Positions 1 to 8,741 of a DNA stretch of 64,000 nt are shown here, in pieces; within the stretch, counting starts at the first letter, position 1, and every line of letters begins with the position of its first letter. Under the pieces are notes generated by a model. The model had not been told where the DNA came from. It saw only the letters and a list, made by a program, of their open reading frames with translations, and did not search any database. This stretch comes from Pseudomonas sp. Z8(2022) (lineage in GTDB: Bacteria > Pseudomonadota > Gammaproteobacteria > Pseudomonadales > Pseudomonadaceae), in NCBI RefSeq assembly GCF_025837155.1, contig NZ_CP107549.1:2170001-2234000 (forward strand), read 5' to 3'. Both the position numbers and the translations under genes were made by a program.

Positions 1-1357
1 CCTGGATGCATTTGAGGCCGGCTTCGATCACTTCCCACTTGGAGGAGTCGATCATGATCGGCACGCGGGAGATGTCCGGCTCGCCGGCGATCAGGTTGAG
101 GAAGCGGACCATGGCAGCCTTCGAATCGAGCATGCCTTCGTCCATGTTGATGTCGATCACCTGGGCACCGGCTTCAACCTGCTGCAGGGCGACTTCCAGG
201 GCCTCGGTGTAGTTCTCCTCGCGGATCAGCCGGGCAAACTTGGCCGAACCGGTGATGTTGGTGCGCTCGCCGACGTTCACGAACAGCGAATTGCGGTCGA
301 TGGTGAAGGGCTCAAGGCCCGACAGCCGGCAGGCCTTGGGGATGTCCGGAATCGCACGCGGCTTGTGCCTGGCCACGGCTTCGGCAATCGCCTTGATATG
401 CGGCGGAGTAGTGCCGCAGCAGCCGCCGATGATGTTGAGCAGGCCGCTGGCAGCAAACTCCTCGACCACTTCGGCCATCTGCTCCGGGGTTTCGTCGTAT
501 TCGCCGAAGGCGTTGGGCAGGCCGGCGTTGGGGTGGGCGGAGACGTGGGTGTCGGCCTTGGCTGCCAGCTCGGCCAGGTACGGACGCAGCTCCTTGGCGC
601 CGAGGGCGCAGTTCAGGCCGATGGAGATCGGCTTGGCATGGCGGACCGAGTTCCAGAAGGCCTCGGTGGTCTGGCCGGACAGGGTGCGGCCGGAGGCATC
701 GGTGATGGTGCCGGAGATCATGATCGGCAACTCGACGCCGTCTTCGTCGAACACCTGCTGCACGGCGAAGATCGCTGCCTTGGCGTTCAGGGTATCGAAG
801 ATGGTCTCGATCAGGATCAGATCGGCGCCGCCTTCGATCAGGCCGCGGGTGGCCTCGGTGTAGTTCTCTACCAGCTCGTCGAAGGTGACGTTGCGGTAGC
901 CGGGGTCGTTGACGTCCGGGGAGATCGAGCAGGTGCGGCTGGTCGGGCCGAGCACACCGGCGACGAAACGCGGGCGGTCCGGGGTTTCCAGGGTCTTGGC
1001 GTCGGCCACTTCACGGGCCACGCGGGCGCCAGCCACGTTCAGCTCGTAGACCAGATCCTCCATGTCGTAGTCGGCCTGGGACACGCGGGTAGCGTTGAAA
1101 GTGTTGGTTTCCAGGATGTCGGCACCGGCATCCAGATATGCCTTCTCGATAGCGGCAATGATCTGCGGCTGGGTAAGCAGCAGCAGGTCGTTATTGCCCT
1201 TGACGTCGCTGGGCCAGTCGACGAAACGCTCGCCGCGGTAATCGGCTTCCTCCAGCTTGTAGCTCTGGATCATGGTGCCCATGCCGCCGTCGAGGATCAG
1301 GATGCGCTCCTTCAGGGCTTGCTGGAGGGCTTGGAGGCGGGCGCTGCGATCGGACAT
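1..1357 (-). CDS. metH: Methionine synthase (cobalamin-dependent), N-terminal part
   Basis: Reading the minus strand from the ATG at 1357 gives an open frame to the window edge, about 452 residues, so the 3' two thirds are missing. The start ([20 protein letters not shown]) leads into the homocysteine-binding barrel ([30 protein letters not shown] with the zinc-binding GGCCG cysteines). The pterin-binding domain then begins ([16 protein letters not shown] and [13 protein letters not shown]). The enzyme transfers the methyl group of 5-methyltetrahydrofolate to homocysteine through bound cobalamin; the cobalamin and reactivation domains lie outside the window. It is divergent from cti, a neighbour order known in other pseudomonads. 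Identification is by family motifs. Confidence 0.97.
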   Translation of the reverse strand, partial: MSDRSARLQALQQALKERILILDGGMGTMIQSYKLEEADYRGERFVDWPSDVKGNNDLLLLTQPQIIAAIEKAYLDAGADILETNTFNATRVSQADYDMEDLVYELNVAGARVAREVADAKTLETPDRPRFVAGVLGPTSRTCSISPDVNDPGYRNVTFDELVENYTEATRGLIEGGADLILIETIFDTLNAKAAIFAVQQVFDEDGVELPIMISGTITDASGRTLSGQTTEAFWNSVRHAKPISIGLNCALGAKELRPYLAELAAKADTHVSAHPNAGLPNAFGEYDETPEQMAEVVEEFAASGLLNIIGGCCGTTPPHIKAIAEAVARHKPRAIPDIPKACRLSGLEPFTIDRNSLFVNVGERTNITGSAKFARLIREENYTEALEVALQQVEAGAQVIDINMDEGMLDSKAAMVRFLNLIAGEPDISRVPIMIDSSKWEVIEAGLKCIQ

Positions 1358-1509
1358 GAGAACTACCTGAGCAAAGCTGGAACAAAGGTGCGCGATGATA
1401 GCAAAGCTGCAGGGTTCTGGAGCGCCTTGGCGGTTTCCATGAATTTCATTCATGTTGCTGAGATCGCCGTCTCGCTAGAATCGTCGGCACCGGATTCAAG
1501 GACGTGGCC

Positions 1510-3786
1510 ATGCTCAAGCCTGCTGCACTGCTATTTCTTTCCTTCGCAGCTGGCCTGGCCCGCGCCGAAGCAATTTCCTACATTGATGACGTTCAGCCCA
1601 TCCTCACTCACAAATGTGTGGCCTGCCACTCCTGTTACGACGCGCCCTGTCAGCTCAATCTCGGCAGCGGTGAGGGCATTCTGCGTGGCGCCAGCAAGCA
1701 ACTCGTCTATGACGGCACGCGTACCAAGGCGCAGCCGACCACGCGGTTGTACCTGGATGAGCAAGGCGAGGGCGCTTGGCGCAAACGCGATTTCCATTCG
1801 GTGCTCGATGGTCAGAGCGGTCAGGCTGCGCTGATCAAGCGCATGCTGGAACTTGGGCGAAGCCGACCGCTCGAGCCCAACGCCAAGTTGCCCGACAACC
1901 TGGATATCGCCATCACTCGCGCCAACAGTTGCCCGACGCCGGTCGAATTCGCTGCCTATGCGCAGAAAAATCCCCATGGTGGTATGCCATTCGCCGTAAC
2001 CGGCCTGAGTGATGGCGAGTACGCCACTCTGCAACAGTGGATGGCGCAAGGAGGTGCTGTTACCGAACAGACGCTTGAGCCCAGTGCGGCCGAGCTGCGC
2101 CAGATAAAGCAGTGGGAAGGCTTTCTGAATGCTCCCGGTGCGCGACAGGACCTGGTGTCGCGCTGGTTGTACGAGCATCTGTTCCTCGCTCATTTGTACT
2201 TCGGGGACGGCGAGCCAGGGCATTTTTTCCAGATCGTGCGCTCCCGTACCCCTGGCGGCCAACCCGTCGATCCCATCGCCACCCGTCGCCCGAACGACGA
2301 TCCCGGTTCCGAGTTCTACTACCGCCTGCGGCCGATTCAGGGGGTAATCGTGCACAAGACGCATATCACCTATCCCCTGGGCGAGGACAAGCTGGCACGG
2401 GTCAAGGCGCTGTTCTTCGGCGAGGACTGGGCACTCGACGCGGTACCGGGTTATGGCGCGCAACGTCGTGCCAACCCGTTCGAAACCTTCGCCGCGATCC
2501 CGGCAAAGGCGCGTTATCAGTTCATGCTCGATGACGCCGAATACTTCGTGCGCACCTTCATCCGTGGCCCGGTGTGCCGCGGGCAGATCGCCACCGATGT
2601 GATTCGCGACAATTTCTGGGCGTTGTTCCAGGCGCCGGAGCACGATCTGTACATCACCGATGCCGAGTATCAGCGCGAGGCCACGCCACTGTTGGCCATG
2701 CCTGGCCAGTTCGACGATATCGGCGATCTGCTGGGGCTGTGGCGCAACTATCGTGACAAGCGCAACGCCTATGAGCGCTTGCGCAAGGATGCCTACGCCG
2801 ACGCGCCGCCGGCGGACTGGGAACATGTCTGGAGTCGCAACGACAATGCGCTGCTCTCGATCTTCCGCCAACACGACAGTGCATCGGTTCGCAAAGGGCT
2901 GTTGGGGGAGGTTCCGCAAACCCTCTGGTGGCTGGATTACCCGCTGCTGGAGCGCACCTACTATCAACTGGTGGTCAACTTCGATGTATTCGGCAATGTC
3001 TCGCACCAGGCGCAGACACGCCTGTATTTCGACCTGATCCGCAACGGTGCGGAGGTGAATTTCCTGCGCCTGTTGCCGGCTCCTTCTCGCGAGGGTTACC
3101 TCGACGACTGGTATCAGAACAGCGGAAAACTGAAGATGTTGCTGGATTACACCTCGGTCGATCACCGCTCGCCAAGCGCCCTTGGACTGACGGACAAGGA
3201 CCCGAAGAAGCAGTTCGCCGAACAGTTGCTGCAACGCTATGCGAGGCTCAATGCACGGCCTGATCCGATCAACCGCTGCCTGGGGGCGCACTGTTATCGC
3301 AACGGTCTACCCAAGGAGCTGCAGCAGGCCGAGCAGGCACTGTCGCGTCTGGCCAGTCGTCCGGCAGCGGGCTTGCGGGTGATTGATCATCTACCGGAAG
3401 CGACCATGCTGCGGGTGGAGCTGGGCGACGGCTCGCGCGAGATCTACAGCCTGCTGCGCAACCGTGCACACAGCAACGTGGCCTTCATGCTGGGTGAGGA
3501 GCTGCGCTATCAACCGCGCCTGGACACCCTGACCATCTACCCGGAAGTGCTGAGCAGTTACCCGAACTTCCTGTTCAGCGTGAAGGCCGGTGAGGTGGAT
3601 GCCTTCGTCAGACAGATGGAAGGTGTCAGCAATGCAAAATCCTTCGAGCGTATCGTTCAACGCTGGGGCGTGCGCCGCAGCCATCCCGAGTTCTGGCGTT
3701 ATTTCCACGATCTGGCCGAGCATATCCGTGAAACCCAGCCGCTGGAGGCAGGGGTACTGGATATGAACCGCTACCAGAATCTCTAG
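1510..3786 (+). CDS. cti: Fatty acid cis/trans isomerase (periplasmic cytochrome c type)
   Basis: 758 residues from ATG 1510. An in-frame GTG at 1504 exists, but AAGGA at 1498-1502 is spaced correctly only for the ATG. A Sec signal peptide covers about residues 1-20 and is followed at once by a c-type haem motif CVACH (36-40). Length and haem position match Cti of P. putida and P. aeruginosa. That enzyme converts cis-unsaturated membrane acyl chains to trans in place, stiffening the membrane under solvent, heat or metal stress. It is a periplasmic haem protein acting on phospholipids. It stands alone between metH (divergent) and nfuA. Confidence 0.96.
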   Translation: MLKPAALLFLSFAAGLARAEAISYIDDVQPILTHKCVACHSCYDAPCQLNLGSGEGILRGASKQLVYDGTRTKAQPTTRLYLDEQGEGAWRKRDFHSVLDGQSGQAALIKRMLELGRSRPLEPNAKLPDNLDIAITRANSCPTPVEFAAYAQKNPHGGMPFAVTGLSDGEYATLQQWMAQGGAVTEQTLEPSAAELRQIKQWEGFLNAPGARQDLVSRWLYEHLFLAHLYFGDGEPGHFFQIVRSRTPGGQPVDPIATRRPNDDPGSEFYYRLRPIQGVIVHKTHITYPLGEDKLARVKALFFGEDWALDAVPGYGAQRRANPFETFAAIPAKARYQFMLDDAEYFVRTFIRGPVCRGQIATDVIRDNFWALFQAPEHDLYITDAEYQREATPLLAMPGQFDDIGDLLGLWRNYRDKRNAYERLRKDAYADAPPADWEHVWSRNDNALLSIFRQHDSASVRKGLLGEVPQTLWWLDYPLLERTYYQLVVNFDVFGNVSHQAQTRLYFDLIRNGAEVNFLRLLPAPSREGYLDDWYQNSGKLKMLLDYTSVDHRSPSALGLTDKDPKKQFAEQLLQRYARLNARPDPINRCLGAHCYRNGLPKELQQAEQALSRLASRPAAGLRVIDHLPEATMLRVELGDGSREIYSLLRNRAHSNVAFMLGEELRYQPRLDTLTIYPEVLSSYPNFLFSVKAGEVDAFVRQMEGVSNAKSFERIVQRWGVRRSHPEFWRYFHDLAEHIRETQPLEAGVLDMNRYQNL

Positions 3787-3954
3787 CAAAGCGCGAAAAC
3801 AGCGCGCCTCTGCCCATACACCGGCCTTTCTCCCGCCAGTGAGGTCGGACCTTGGAGCGTTCAGTCAGGCAACCGGTCTGAAACCAGCGAAGAAGGATTT
3901 CGGTTAGCAAACCGAGCGAGAGGGTTGTGGCTGCTATCCCGAGTAATTTAGTAG

Positions 3955-3986
3955 GACTTTATTCGGGTCGTCACTTGGCGTACAAT
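3955..3986 (+). promoter_or_regulatory. Probable nfuA promoter
   Basis: TACAAT at 3981-3986 is a good -10, 27 bp before the nfuA ATG. No convincing -35 is seen. GAC-N9-GTC at 3955-3969 sits where an activator or repressor could bind. IscR control of nfuA has been described in P. aeruginosa, but this sequence is a poor match to either IscR motif, so no regulator is named. Confidence 0.35.
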
Positions 3987-4012
3987 CTGCCGCATGACCG
4001 TGAGGAGTTGCC

Positions 4013-4597
4013 ATGAGTGCCATCACCATTACCCAAGCTGCCGAAGACTATCTGGCTGAGCTGCTGAGCAAGCAGGACACCCCGGGTATCGGCATCCGCG
4101 TTTTCATCACCCAGCCGGGTACGCCCTATGCGGAAACCTGCATCGCCTACTGCAAGCCGGGTGAGCAGAAGCCTGAAGACACCGCCGTTGGGCTGGCCAG
4201 CTTCACGGCCTGGATCGACGCGATCAGCGAGCCTTTCCTCGAAGATGCCGTAGTCGACTACGCTACCGACCGCATGGGCGGCCAGCTGACCATCAAGGCG
4301 CCGAACGCCAAGGTGCCGATGGTCAACGAGGATAGTCCGCTGAACGAACGCATCAATTACTACCTGCAGACCGAGATCAATCCCGGTCTGGCCAGCCACG
4401 GCGGCCAGGTCAGCCTGGTCGACGTAGTCGATGAAGGCATCGCCGTGTTGCAGTTCGGTGGTGGTTGCCAGGGCTGTGGTCAGGCTGATTACACCCTCAA
4501 GGAAGGTATCGAGAAAACCCTGCTCGAACGTATTCCCGAACTCAAGGGTGTGCGTGACGTGACCGACCACAGCAATCGCGAAAACGCCTATTACTGA
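4013..4597 (+). CDS. nfuA: Fe-S biogenesis protein NfuA
   Basis: 194 residues, the usual NfuA length. The N-terminal half is a degenerate A-type (HesB/IscA-like) domain. The C-terminal half is the Nfu domain with the cluster-ligating pair C152-x-x-C155 (GGGCQGCG). NfuA homodimers carry a bridging [4Fe-4S] cluster and hand it to target proteins, mainly under oxidative stress or iron limitation. The ORF is followed by a strong terminator, so it is probably a single-gene transcript. Confidence 0.97.
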   Translation: MSAITITQAAEDYLAELLSKQDTPGIGIRVFITQPGTPYAETCIAYCKPGEQKPEDTAVGLASFTAWIDAISEPFLEDAVVDYATDRMGGQLTIKAPNAKVPMVNEDSPLNERINYYLQTEINPGLASHGGQVSLVDVVDEGIAVLQFGGGCQGCGQADYTLKEGIEKTLLERIPELKGVRDVTDHSNRENAYY

Positions 4598-4613
4598 TAG
4601 GCGCTTGCGCATG

Positions 4614-4643
4614 AAAAGGGGCGACAGTTGTCGCCCCTTTTTT
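4614..4643. terminator. Rho-independent terminator between nfuA and the DUF1272 gene
   Basis: Perfect 13-bp inverted repeat (4614-4626 and 4629-4641, loop GT) ending in a run of T on the plus strand. The mirror strand also ends in four T, so it can serve both convergent genes. Confidence 0.92.
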
Positions 4644-4645
4644 GT

Positions 4646-4873
4646 TCAGGCCTTGTGCACGCGTTTGCTGGAGGCAGGAAAACGTTTGAGTTTTTCCGCT
4701 GGACGGATCGGCCGCCTTACCAGTTCACCGCCACAGTTCGGGCAGCGTAATGCCAGAACCGACTCGGCGCAGGAGCGGCAGAAGGTGCATTCGAAGGAGC
4801 AGATCAGAGCGTCAGGACTGGCTGCCGGCAGATCGCAGTCGCAGTTCTCGCAATTGGGGCGCAGTTCAAGCAT
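4646..4873 (-). CDS. DUF1272 cysteine-rich small protein
   Basis: 75 residues from ATG 4873 (MLELRPNCENCDCDL); a longer frame upstream has no support. Eight cysteines occur as CENC, CSFECTFC, C and CPNC, a zinc-ribbon-like arrangement typical of DUF1272. The C-terminal tail is basic (LVRRPIRPAEKLKRF). The function is unknown for the family; metal binding is inferred from the cysteine pairs. Confidence 0.85.
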   Translation of the reverse strand: MLELRPNCENCDCDLPAASPDALICSFECTFCRSCAESVLALRCPNCGGELVRRPIRPAEKLKRFPASSKRVHKA

Positions 4874-4939
4874 CGTCCGGACTCGGCACGTTGGGGTTGC
4901 AGGAGTCTGCAATCTTCGGAGAGCCGGGTGCAACGGGAA

Positions 4940-4964
4940 AATCTGGGGGCGCGCAAGGCGCCCC
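4940..4964 (-). terminator. Possible terminator for the 88-aa gene
   Basis: GGGGCGC (4946-4952) and GCGCCCC (4958-4964) form a 7-bp GC stem just downstream of the minus-strand gene ending at 4974. The following T tract on the minus strand is short. Confidence 0.4.
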
Positions 4965-4973
4965 GGAAAGGAC

Positions 4974-5240
4974 TTACTCGGGCATGCTCCACGGTGCCAG
5001 GTCGAAACCCTGGCTACGCAGCTCGTCGCGGGAACGCTGCAGCGCCTCTTCCAGCTGTTGCGGGTCGGTATAGGTTGCGCTGGACAGTTGGCGACCGAGC
5101 AGACGGGTGCTGGTGCGGTCGACGACGCTGATGTTGACGATACCGGTGCCATTCTGCGCTTCCCAGGCCACGCACTGGAACGGGCGGAAGGCGCGATCGG
5201 CAATCAGCAAGGCTTCGTTGAAACGCAGTGGTGTATTCAT
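4974..5240 (-). CDS. Conserved hypothetical protein, 88 aa
   Basis: Start chosen at ATG 5240 (MNTPLRFNEALLIADRAFRP), preceded by CGGAGA; the frame extends further upstream without an RBS. Small soluble protein without signal peptide or membrane segment. Contains a beta-rich stretch (FQCVAWEAQNGTGIVNISVVD) and a helical end (DPQQLEEALQRSRDELRSQG). Family not recognised. Confidence 0.7.
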   Translation of the reverse strand: MNTPLRFNEALLIADRAFRPFQCVAWEAQNGTGIVNISVVDRTSTRLLGRQLSSATYTDPQQLEEALQRSRDELRSQGFDLAPWSMPE

Positions 5241-5412
5241 GGGTTCGGTATCTCCGAGTTGATCCCAACAATTTAATTGCGGCCAGCATGTTGGCCTTAC
5301 ATTGCTGTTGATGAACTCAATGAACCCAAAAGTCACAGGTTGCTGGAAAAAGTTTTATTGCTGCGCGAAGTGCCTCAATTAAAACTTCGGACGTCTCGGC
5401 GATTACAACTTT

Positions 5413-6606
5413 CTACTGTGAAAGTTCCACCTCTGCCTGCCCGTCCTTTACCTGCGGCTCAGGCGCAGCGGGGGGCGGAGCGTTGCGCTGATGTCGGTAG
5501 GCACTTACCGCTTCATATACCGACTTGCGCAAACGGTTAATCCCACCGATAGGGCGGTGTTCGGGCAACGCATGCCAGGGGTTGAAGGACAAATTGTCGC
5601 AGAACAGGTTTTGTTCGTGACTATCGAAGTCCTGAGGTTGCACGGTTATGCGCGCGACGCTTTCGAAGGGCGATATCTTTTCACTCCATACCACTGTCGG
5701 ATCTTCGATGGGCATGTAGTACTGCGCGTTCTGTTTTTGCACCTGAAGTTCGAAGCATGCGGGGGCGCGATCCAGTGACAGCTGCTGGTAAAGCGCGTTG
5801 CGCAGGAAATTGGGCAAATCGGTGTTCTGTTCCGGCAACTCATAGGGTGGGCAATTCTGCGGTGCCGGTATCACACGGTACTTGATGTTCAGCTCACCGA
5901 GCTTGAACGGAGCGATGGAGTTGTAGGTCGTAGCCACCGGGCTTTGCGGTGCAGGCGCCAGGGTCTTGAGCGCGATGATCATGTGGCGTATTTCCCAGGT
6001 TCGCGGGTCCCAGCTGGGAAAGAACGCCTGGACCTTCTTGCCGTCAGCCTGGGCGGCGAAGTTGCTGCGATACTCGGCCACGTCGCGCACGAAAAAGGCC
6101 GGGTGATTGAACATCACGAAATCCTGCTCCCCGGCATGTGCCGGGTTCTTCATGAGTTTTTCACCTGGCACGTCGAGCAGCTTCAGAGCCATGCCGCGGG
6201 CATCGCGGGCGCGGTCGAACTGCGGGTAGGCATTGCCGTTGGACAGACGCATCCAGGCTTGCCAGGTATGCCCTGGCTCACTGAATACGCCGTGGCGCAA
6301 GGATTCGTCCAGTGTGTCCAACACCTGTACCTCGGCTCTGACGCAACCGTGTGCCTTGGCATGGGCGTCGCGCAGTACGCGGGTATTGTCACGGTGCTGT
6401 TCGACGATGCGCACCGCATCTTCAATGATCAGCCGGCTCAGGGCGGCTTCATCCGGGGCGATCTCTTCCTGGGTGGAAACCGGGCCGGAGAATTTCCAGG
6501 CGTAATAGGCTTCGCCCAGTCCCCAGCCAACCAGACCGACGAGCGTGACGGTCAGCAGCAGTTTGCCAAGCAGACGACCCAGCCAGATCCAGAAGCGTTT
6601 CAACAT
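5413..6606 (-). CDS. Catalase-fold haem protein, membrane anchored
   Basis: 397 residues. One membrane helix near residues 12-32 is followed by a catalase-like domain of the small 'catalase family' type (y4iL / allene-oxide-synthase-like group) rather than a true catalase. RDAHAKAHGCVRAEV around H86 is the likely distal haem histidine segment. PIGGINRLRKSVYEAVSAYR near the C terminus is the likely proximal tyrosine helix. FNHPAFFV is also typical. It lies 33 bp downstream of the di-haem gene on the same strand, so the two are probably co-transcribed. In this fold some members act on lipid hydroperoxides; that activity here is inference. Confidence 0.8.
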   Translation of the reverse strand: MLKRFWIWLGRLLGKLLLTVTLVGLVGWGLGEAYYAWKFSGPVSTQEEIAPDEAALSRLIIEDAVRIVEQHRDNTRVLRDAHAKAHGCVRAEVQVLDTLDESLRHGVFSEPGHTWQAWMRLSNGNAYPQFDRARDARGMALKLLDVPGEKLMKNPAHAGEQDFVMFNHPAFFVRDVAEYRSNFAAQADGKKVQAFFPSWDPRTWEIRHMIIALKTLAPAPQSPVATTYNSIAPFKLGELNIKYRVIPAPQNCPPYELPEQNTDLPNFLRNALYQQLSLDRAPACFELQVQKQNAQYYMPIEDPTVVWSEKISPFESVARITVQPQDFDSHEQNLFCDNLSFNPWHALPEHRPIGGINRLRKSVYEAVSAYRHQRNAPPPAAPEPQVKDGQAEVELSQ

Positions 6607-6639
6607 CGTTGCAATCCTTGTTCTTGGTATCGGTTGAAA

Positions 6640-8514
6640 TCAGCCTTCGCAGCTCGGGCCCGGCGTCCAGGGGCGTACCGGCACATCACTGAGCTGGCTT
6701 TCCAGTTCGGCATTGCCGAGCACCTTGAGGTATTCGATCAGTGCCAGGCGCTCGTCTGGTGACAGGGCCCGGCCGATCACACCTTCCTGACGGCAGCCAT
6801 CGCGGAACTCGTGGCCACCGTTGCCATTGCCGGTGATGCGGGTGTCGAACAGGAAGCCGCCGGCGAACTGCTCGCTGCGATAGCCCACCCGTACCGGATC
6901 GTATTCAAAGTTGCCGACCCAGAACTGAGGCTGCCGTTCATAAACAGGGGAGAGCAGTTCGAACAGATTGGGTACCGAGCCGTTGTGCAGAAAAGGTGGC
7001 GTGGCCCAGATACCGTCGAGCGGGCGCGCCTTGTAGCCGCGTTTCTCCTGTACGCCGATGGGCAGGCCGTAACCGTCCATTTTCTCGCGCTGACGTGGTC
7101 CTATGCCGGCGTCCTGATAGGCGCGGTTTTCCACATAGGCGGTGATGTAGGCCAGGGCCTTGGCACTGGAGATGTTCTTGAAGTCGATGTCATCAAGATT
7201 GGCGCCGAATAGCTTCACATCCAGCTTCGACAGCTCGGCCTTGGTCCAGCCCAGCCGGCTGATGTCGAAACGATGGTCGGCGATGTTGTTGGCCGTGGTC
7301 GGATCGGTGCCGACGATGGTGAGCGGCACCACGCGCATGCGCCACTCGGGATCGCGTGATGGTGCCAGGCGCTCGTTGTGCGGCTTGGGATCGGCCGCGT
7401 GGCAGTAGGCGCAATTTTCAAGATAGAGTGCCTTGCCGCGGCTGGCTTGGGGCAGGTCCACCTTGCCGAATATGGCTTGCGGCCATTTGGGTGGCTGCAG
7501 CTGCTTAAGGGTTTCTTCGAGGGTATACAGGTCGTGCAGGCGCACGCCTGAGGCGTAACGGTCGGCTTCGGCCACGCCTTGGCCGTGTTCATCAAGCAGG
7601 TGCAGGCTGGCGCCTACGCCAAGAGCCTCGCCGACATTGCGCGCCATTGGCTGCATGGCCGAACCATTCCACTGTACCCAGTCGAATTTCCAGATATCCC
7701 AGAGATGTGGATAGCTCACCGGGGCATTGGCGACTCGGTAATTGACGGCGTCCAGCGCGTCGCCGAATACGGTGTTGGCGATCCGCCCGAATGCATCGGT
7801 ACGGCCAAACCCTTCTTCGGTCGGGTAAAGACCGCGATGCCAGTCGTTGAATGCCGTCGCCAGCAGGCGGTCGAGTACCTGCTTGAACTCTTCACGTAGC
7901 TGGTCACGGCCCTGCGGATACCGGTCCCCCAGAACTTCCTGAGCGAAACGACGGAATTTCAGCGGGTTGTAGTAAGTGAAGGCCATGCTCATGCCCAGCG
8001 CCTGACCGAAGCCTCCGCCGCGCAGAGTGGGAACGGTGGATGCCAGCGAGTGCAGGGCGGCGCCACCGTCGATACGCACGGCCTGGCCCTTGTAGCGCAG
8101 TTCGCCGGTGTGACAGGCGGCGCAACTGATATCGAGAAAGTGCTCTCCGCTCTCGCTGTCCTGATGGCGGGTAAAACCCACGGGCAGGTTGCCCGGATTG
8201 AGTGCGCTCGGCTGCTGCTGAGGATCGGTGAGAAAACCGAAGCGGGCGAGGTGATCGAGACGAGCGAACTTTTCAGTCCCGAATGGCATCTCCAGGGCGC
8301 TGAACCAGTCGTAGCGCAGTCCCTTAACCGTGGTGCCTTGCGGTGTGTAGTAATAGGTCTGGCGCTGCTCGTCGCTCCATTGCTGCAAATAATGCAACTC
8401 TCTGGGCTGCTGGTAGGTCGGCAAGTTGGGGTTGGCCACGTAATACAGGGCCACTGCCAGGACTATCAGCGCCAACAGAATGACGAGCTTCAGGGTACGA
8501 CGGAGCAGACGCAT
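6640..8514 (-). CDS. Di-haem c-type enzyme, RoxA / 10S-dioxygenase-like
   Basis: 624 residues from ATG 8514. An ATG at 8523 is in frame, but ACAAGG directly abuts it and is spaced properly only for 8514. N-terminal signal or anchor helix (residues 7-27), then two c-type haem motifs, CAACH (131-135) and CAYCH (368-372). In RoxA-type proteins the stretch WDIWKFDWVQWNGS...NVGEALGVGA (271-301) lies at the distal haem pocket. Length and haem spacing suit the family that includes rubber oxygenase RoxA and the P. aeruginosa oleate 10S-dioxygenase / diol synthase pair. Automated annotation may call it a cytochrome c peroxidase. Oxygenation of an unsaturated fatty acid in the periplasm is the attractive hypothesis, not shown by sequence alone. 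Confidence 0.8.
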   Translation of the reverse strand: MRLLRRTLKLVILLALIVLAVALYYVANPNLPTYQQPRELHYLQQWSDEQRQTYYYTPQGTTVKGLRYDWFSALEMPFGTEKFARLDHLARFGFLTDPQQQPSALNPGNLPVGFTRHQDSESGEHFLDISCAACHTGELRYKGQAVRIDGGAALHSLASTVPTLRGGGFGQALGMSMAFTYYNPLKFRRFAQEVLGDRYPQGRDQLREEFKQVLDRLLATAFNDWHRGLYPTEEGFGRTDAFGRIANTVFGDALDAVNYRVANAPVSYPHLWDIWKFDWVQWNGSAMQPMARNVGEALGVGASLHLLDEHGQGVAEADRYASGVRLHDLYTLEETLKQLQPPKWPQAIFGKVDLPQASRGKALYLENCAYCHAADPKPHNERLAPSRDPEWRMRVVPLTIVGTDPTTANNIADHRFDISRLGWTKAELSKLDVKLFGANLDDIDFKNISSAKALAYITAYVENRAYQDAGIGPRQREKMDGYGLPIGVQEKRGYKARPLDGIWATPPFLHNGSVPNLFELLSPVYERQPQFWVGNFEYDPVRVGYRSEQFAGGFLFDTRITGNGNGGHEFRDGCRQEGVIGRALSPDERLALIEYLKVLGNAELESQLSDVPVRPWTPGPSCEG

Positions 8515-8741
8515 CGGAAACATCCTTGTAGCGTTCTTATTAGTTCGCCTCTTATGCCAATACTGCAGAGTGTTGGCAAGGTGCCATCGTTCCGATAATG
8601 CAATCTACGCAATAACTAACAGGAACAAGGTTTATAAATAAATGATCCATTAAACGTCAAAGTTCTTGCTAGCGTTACAGTTAGAAGCGCCAACGCATTG
8701 TTTTTATTGAACTTACAAAATAATGGCGCCAAGGATGAAGT

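Noticed and set aside
365..1834. Long plus-strand frame opposite metH
   Set aside because: It is antisense to a clear methionine synthase and its protein is low-complexity Gly/Ala/Val/Gln-rich, typical of the reverse complement of GC-rich coding DNA.
1531..3291. Long minus-strand frame opposite cti
   Set aside because: Cti is certain on the plus strand; the opposite frame has no recognisable domain or RBS.
3948..3970. IscR site upstream of nfuA
   Set aside because: Only a short GAC-N9-GTC symmetry is present; neither the type 1 nor the type 2 IscR motif fits well enough.
6640..8514. Ordinary cytochrome c peroxidase
   Set aside because: The protein is about twice as long as bacterial di-haem peroxidases and its haem spacing and central Trp-rich segment fit the RoxA/dioxygenase group better.
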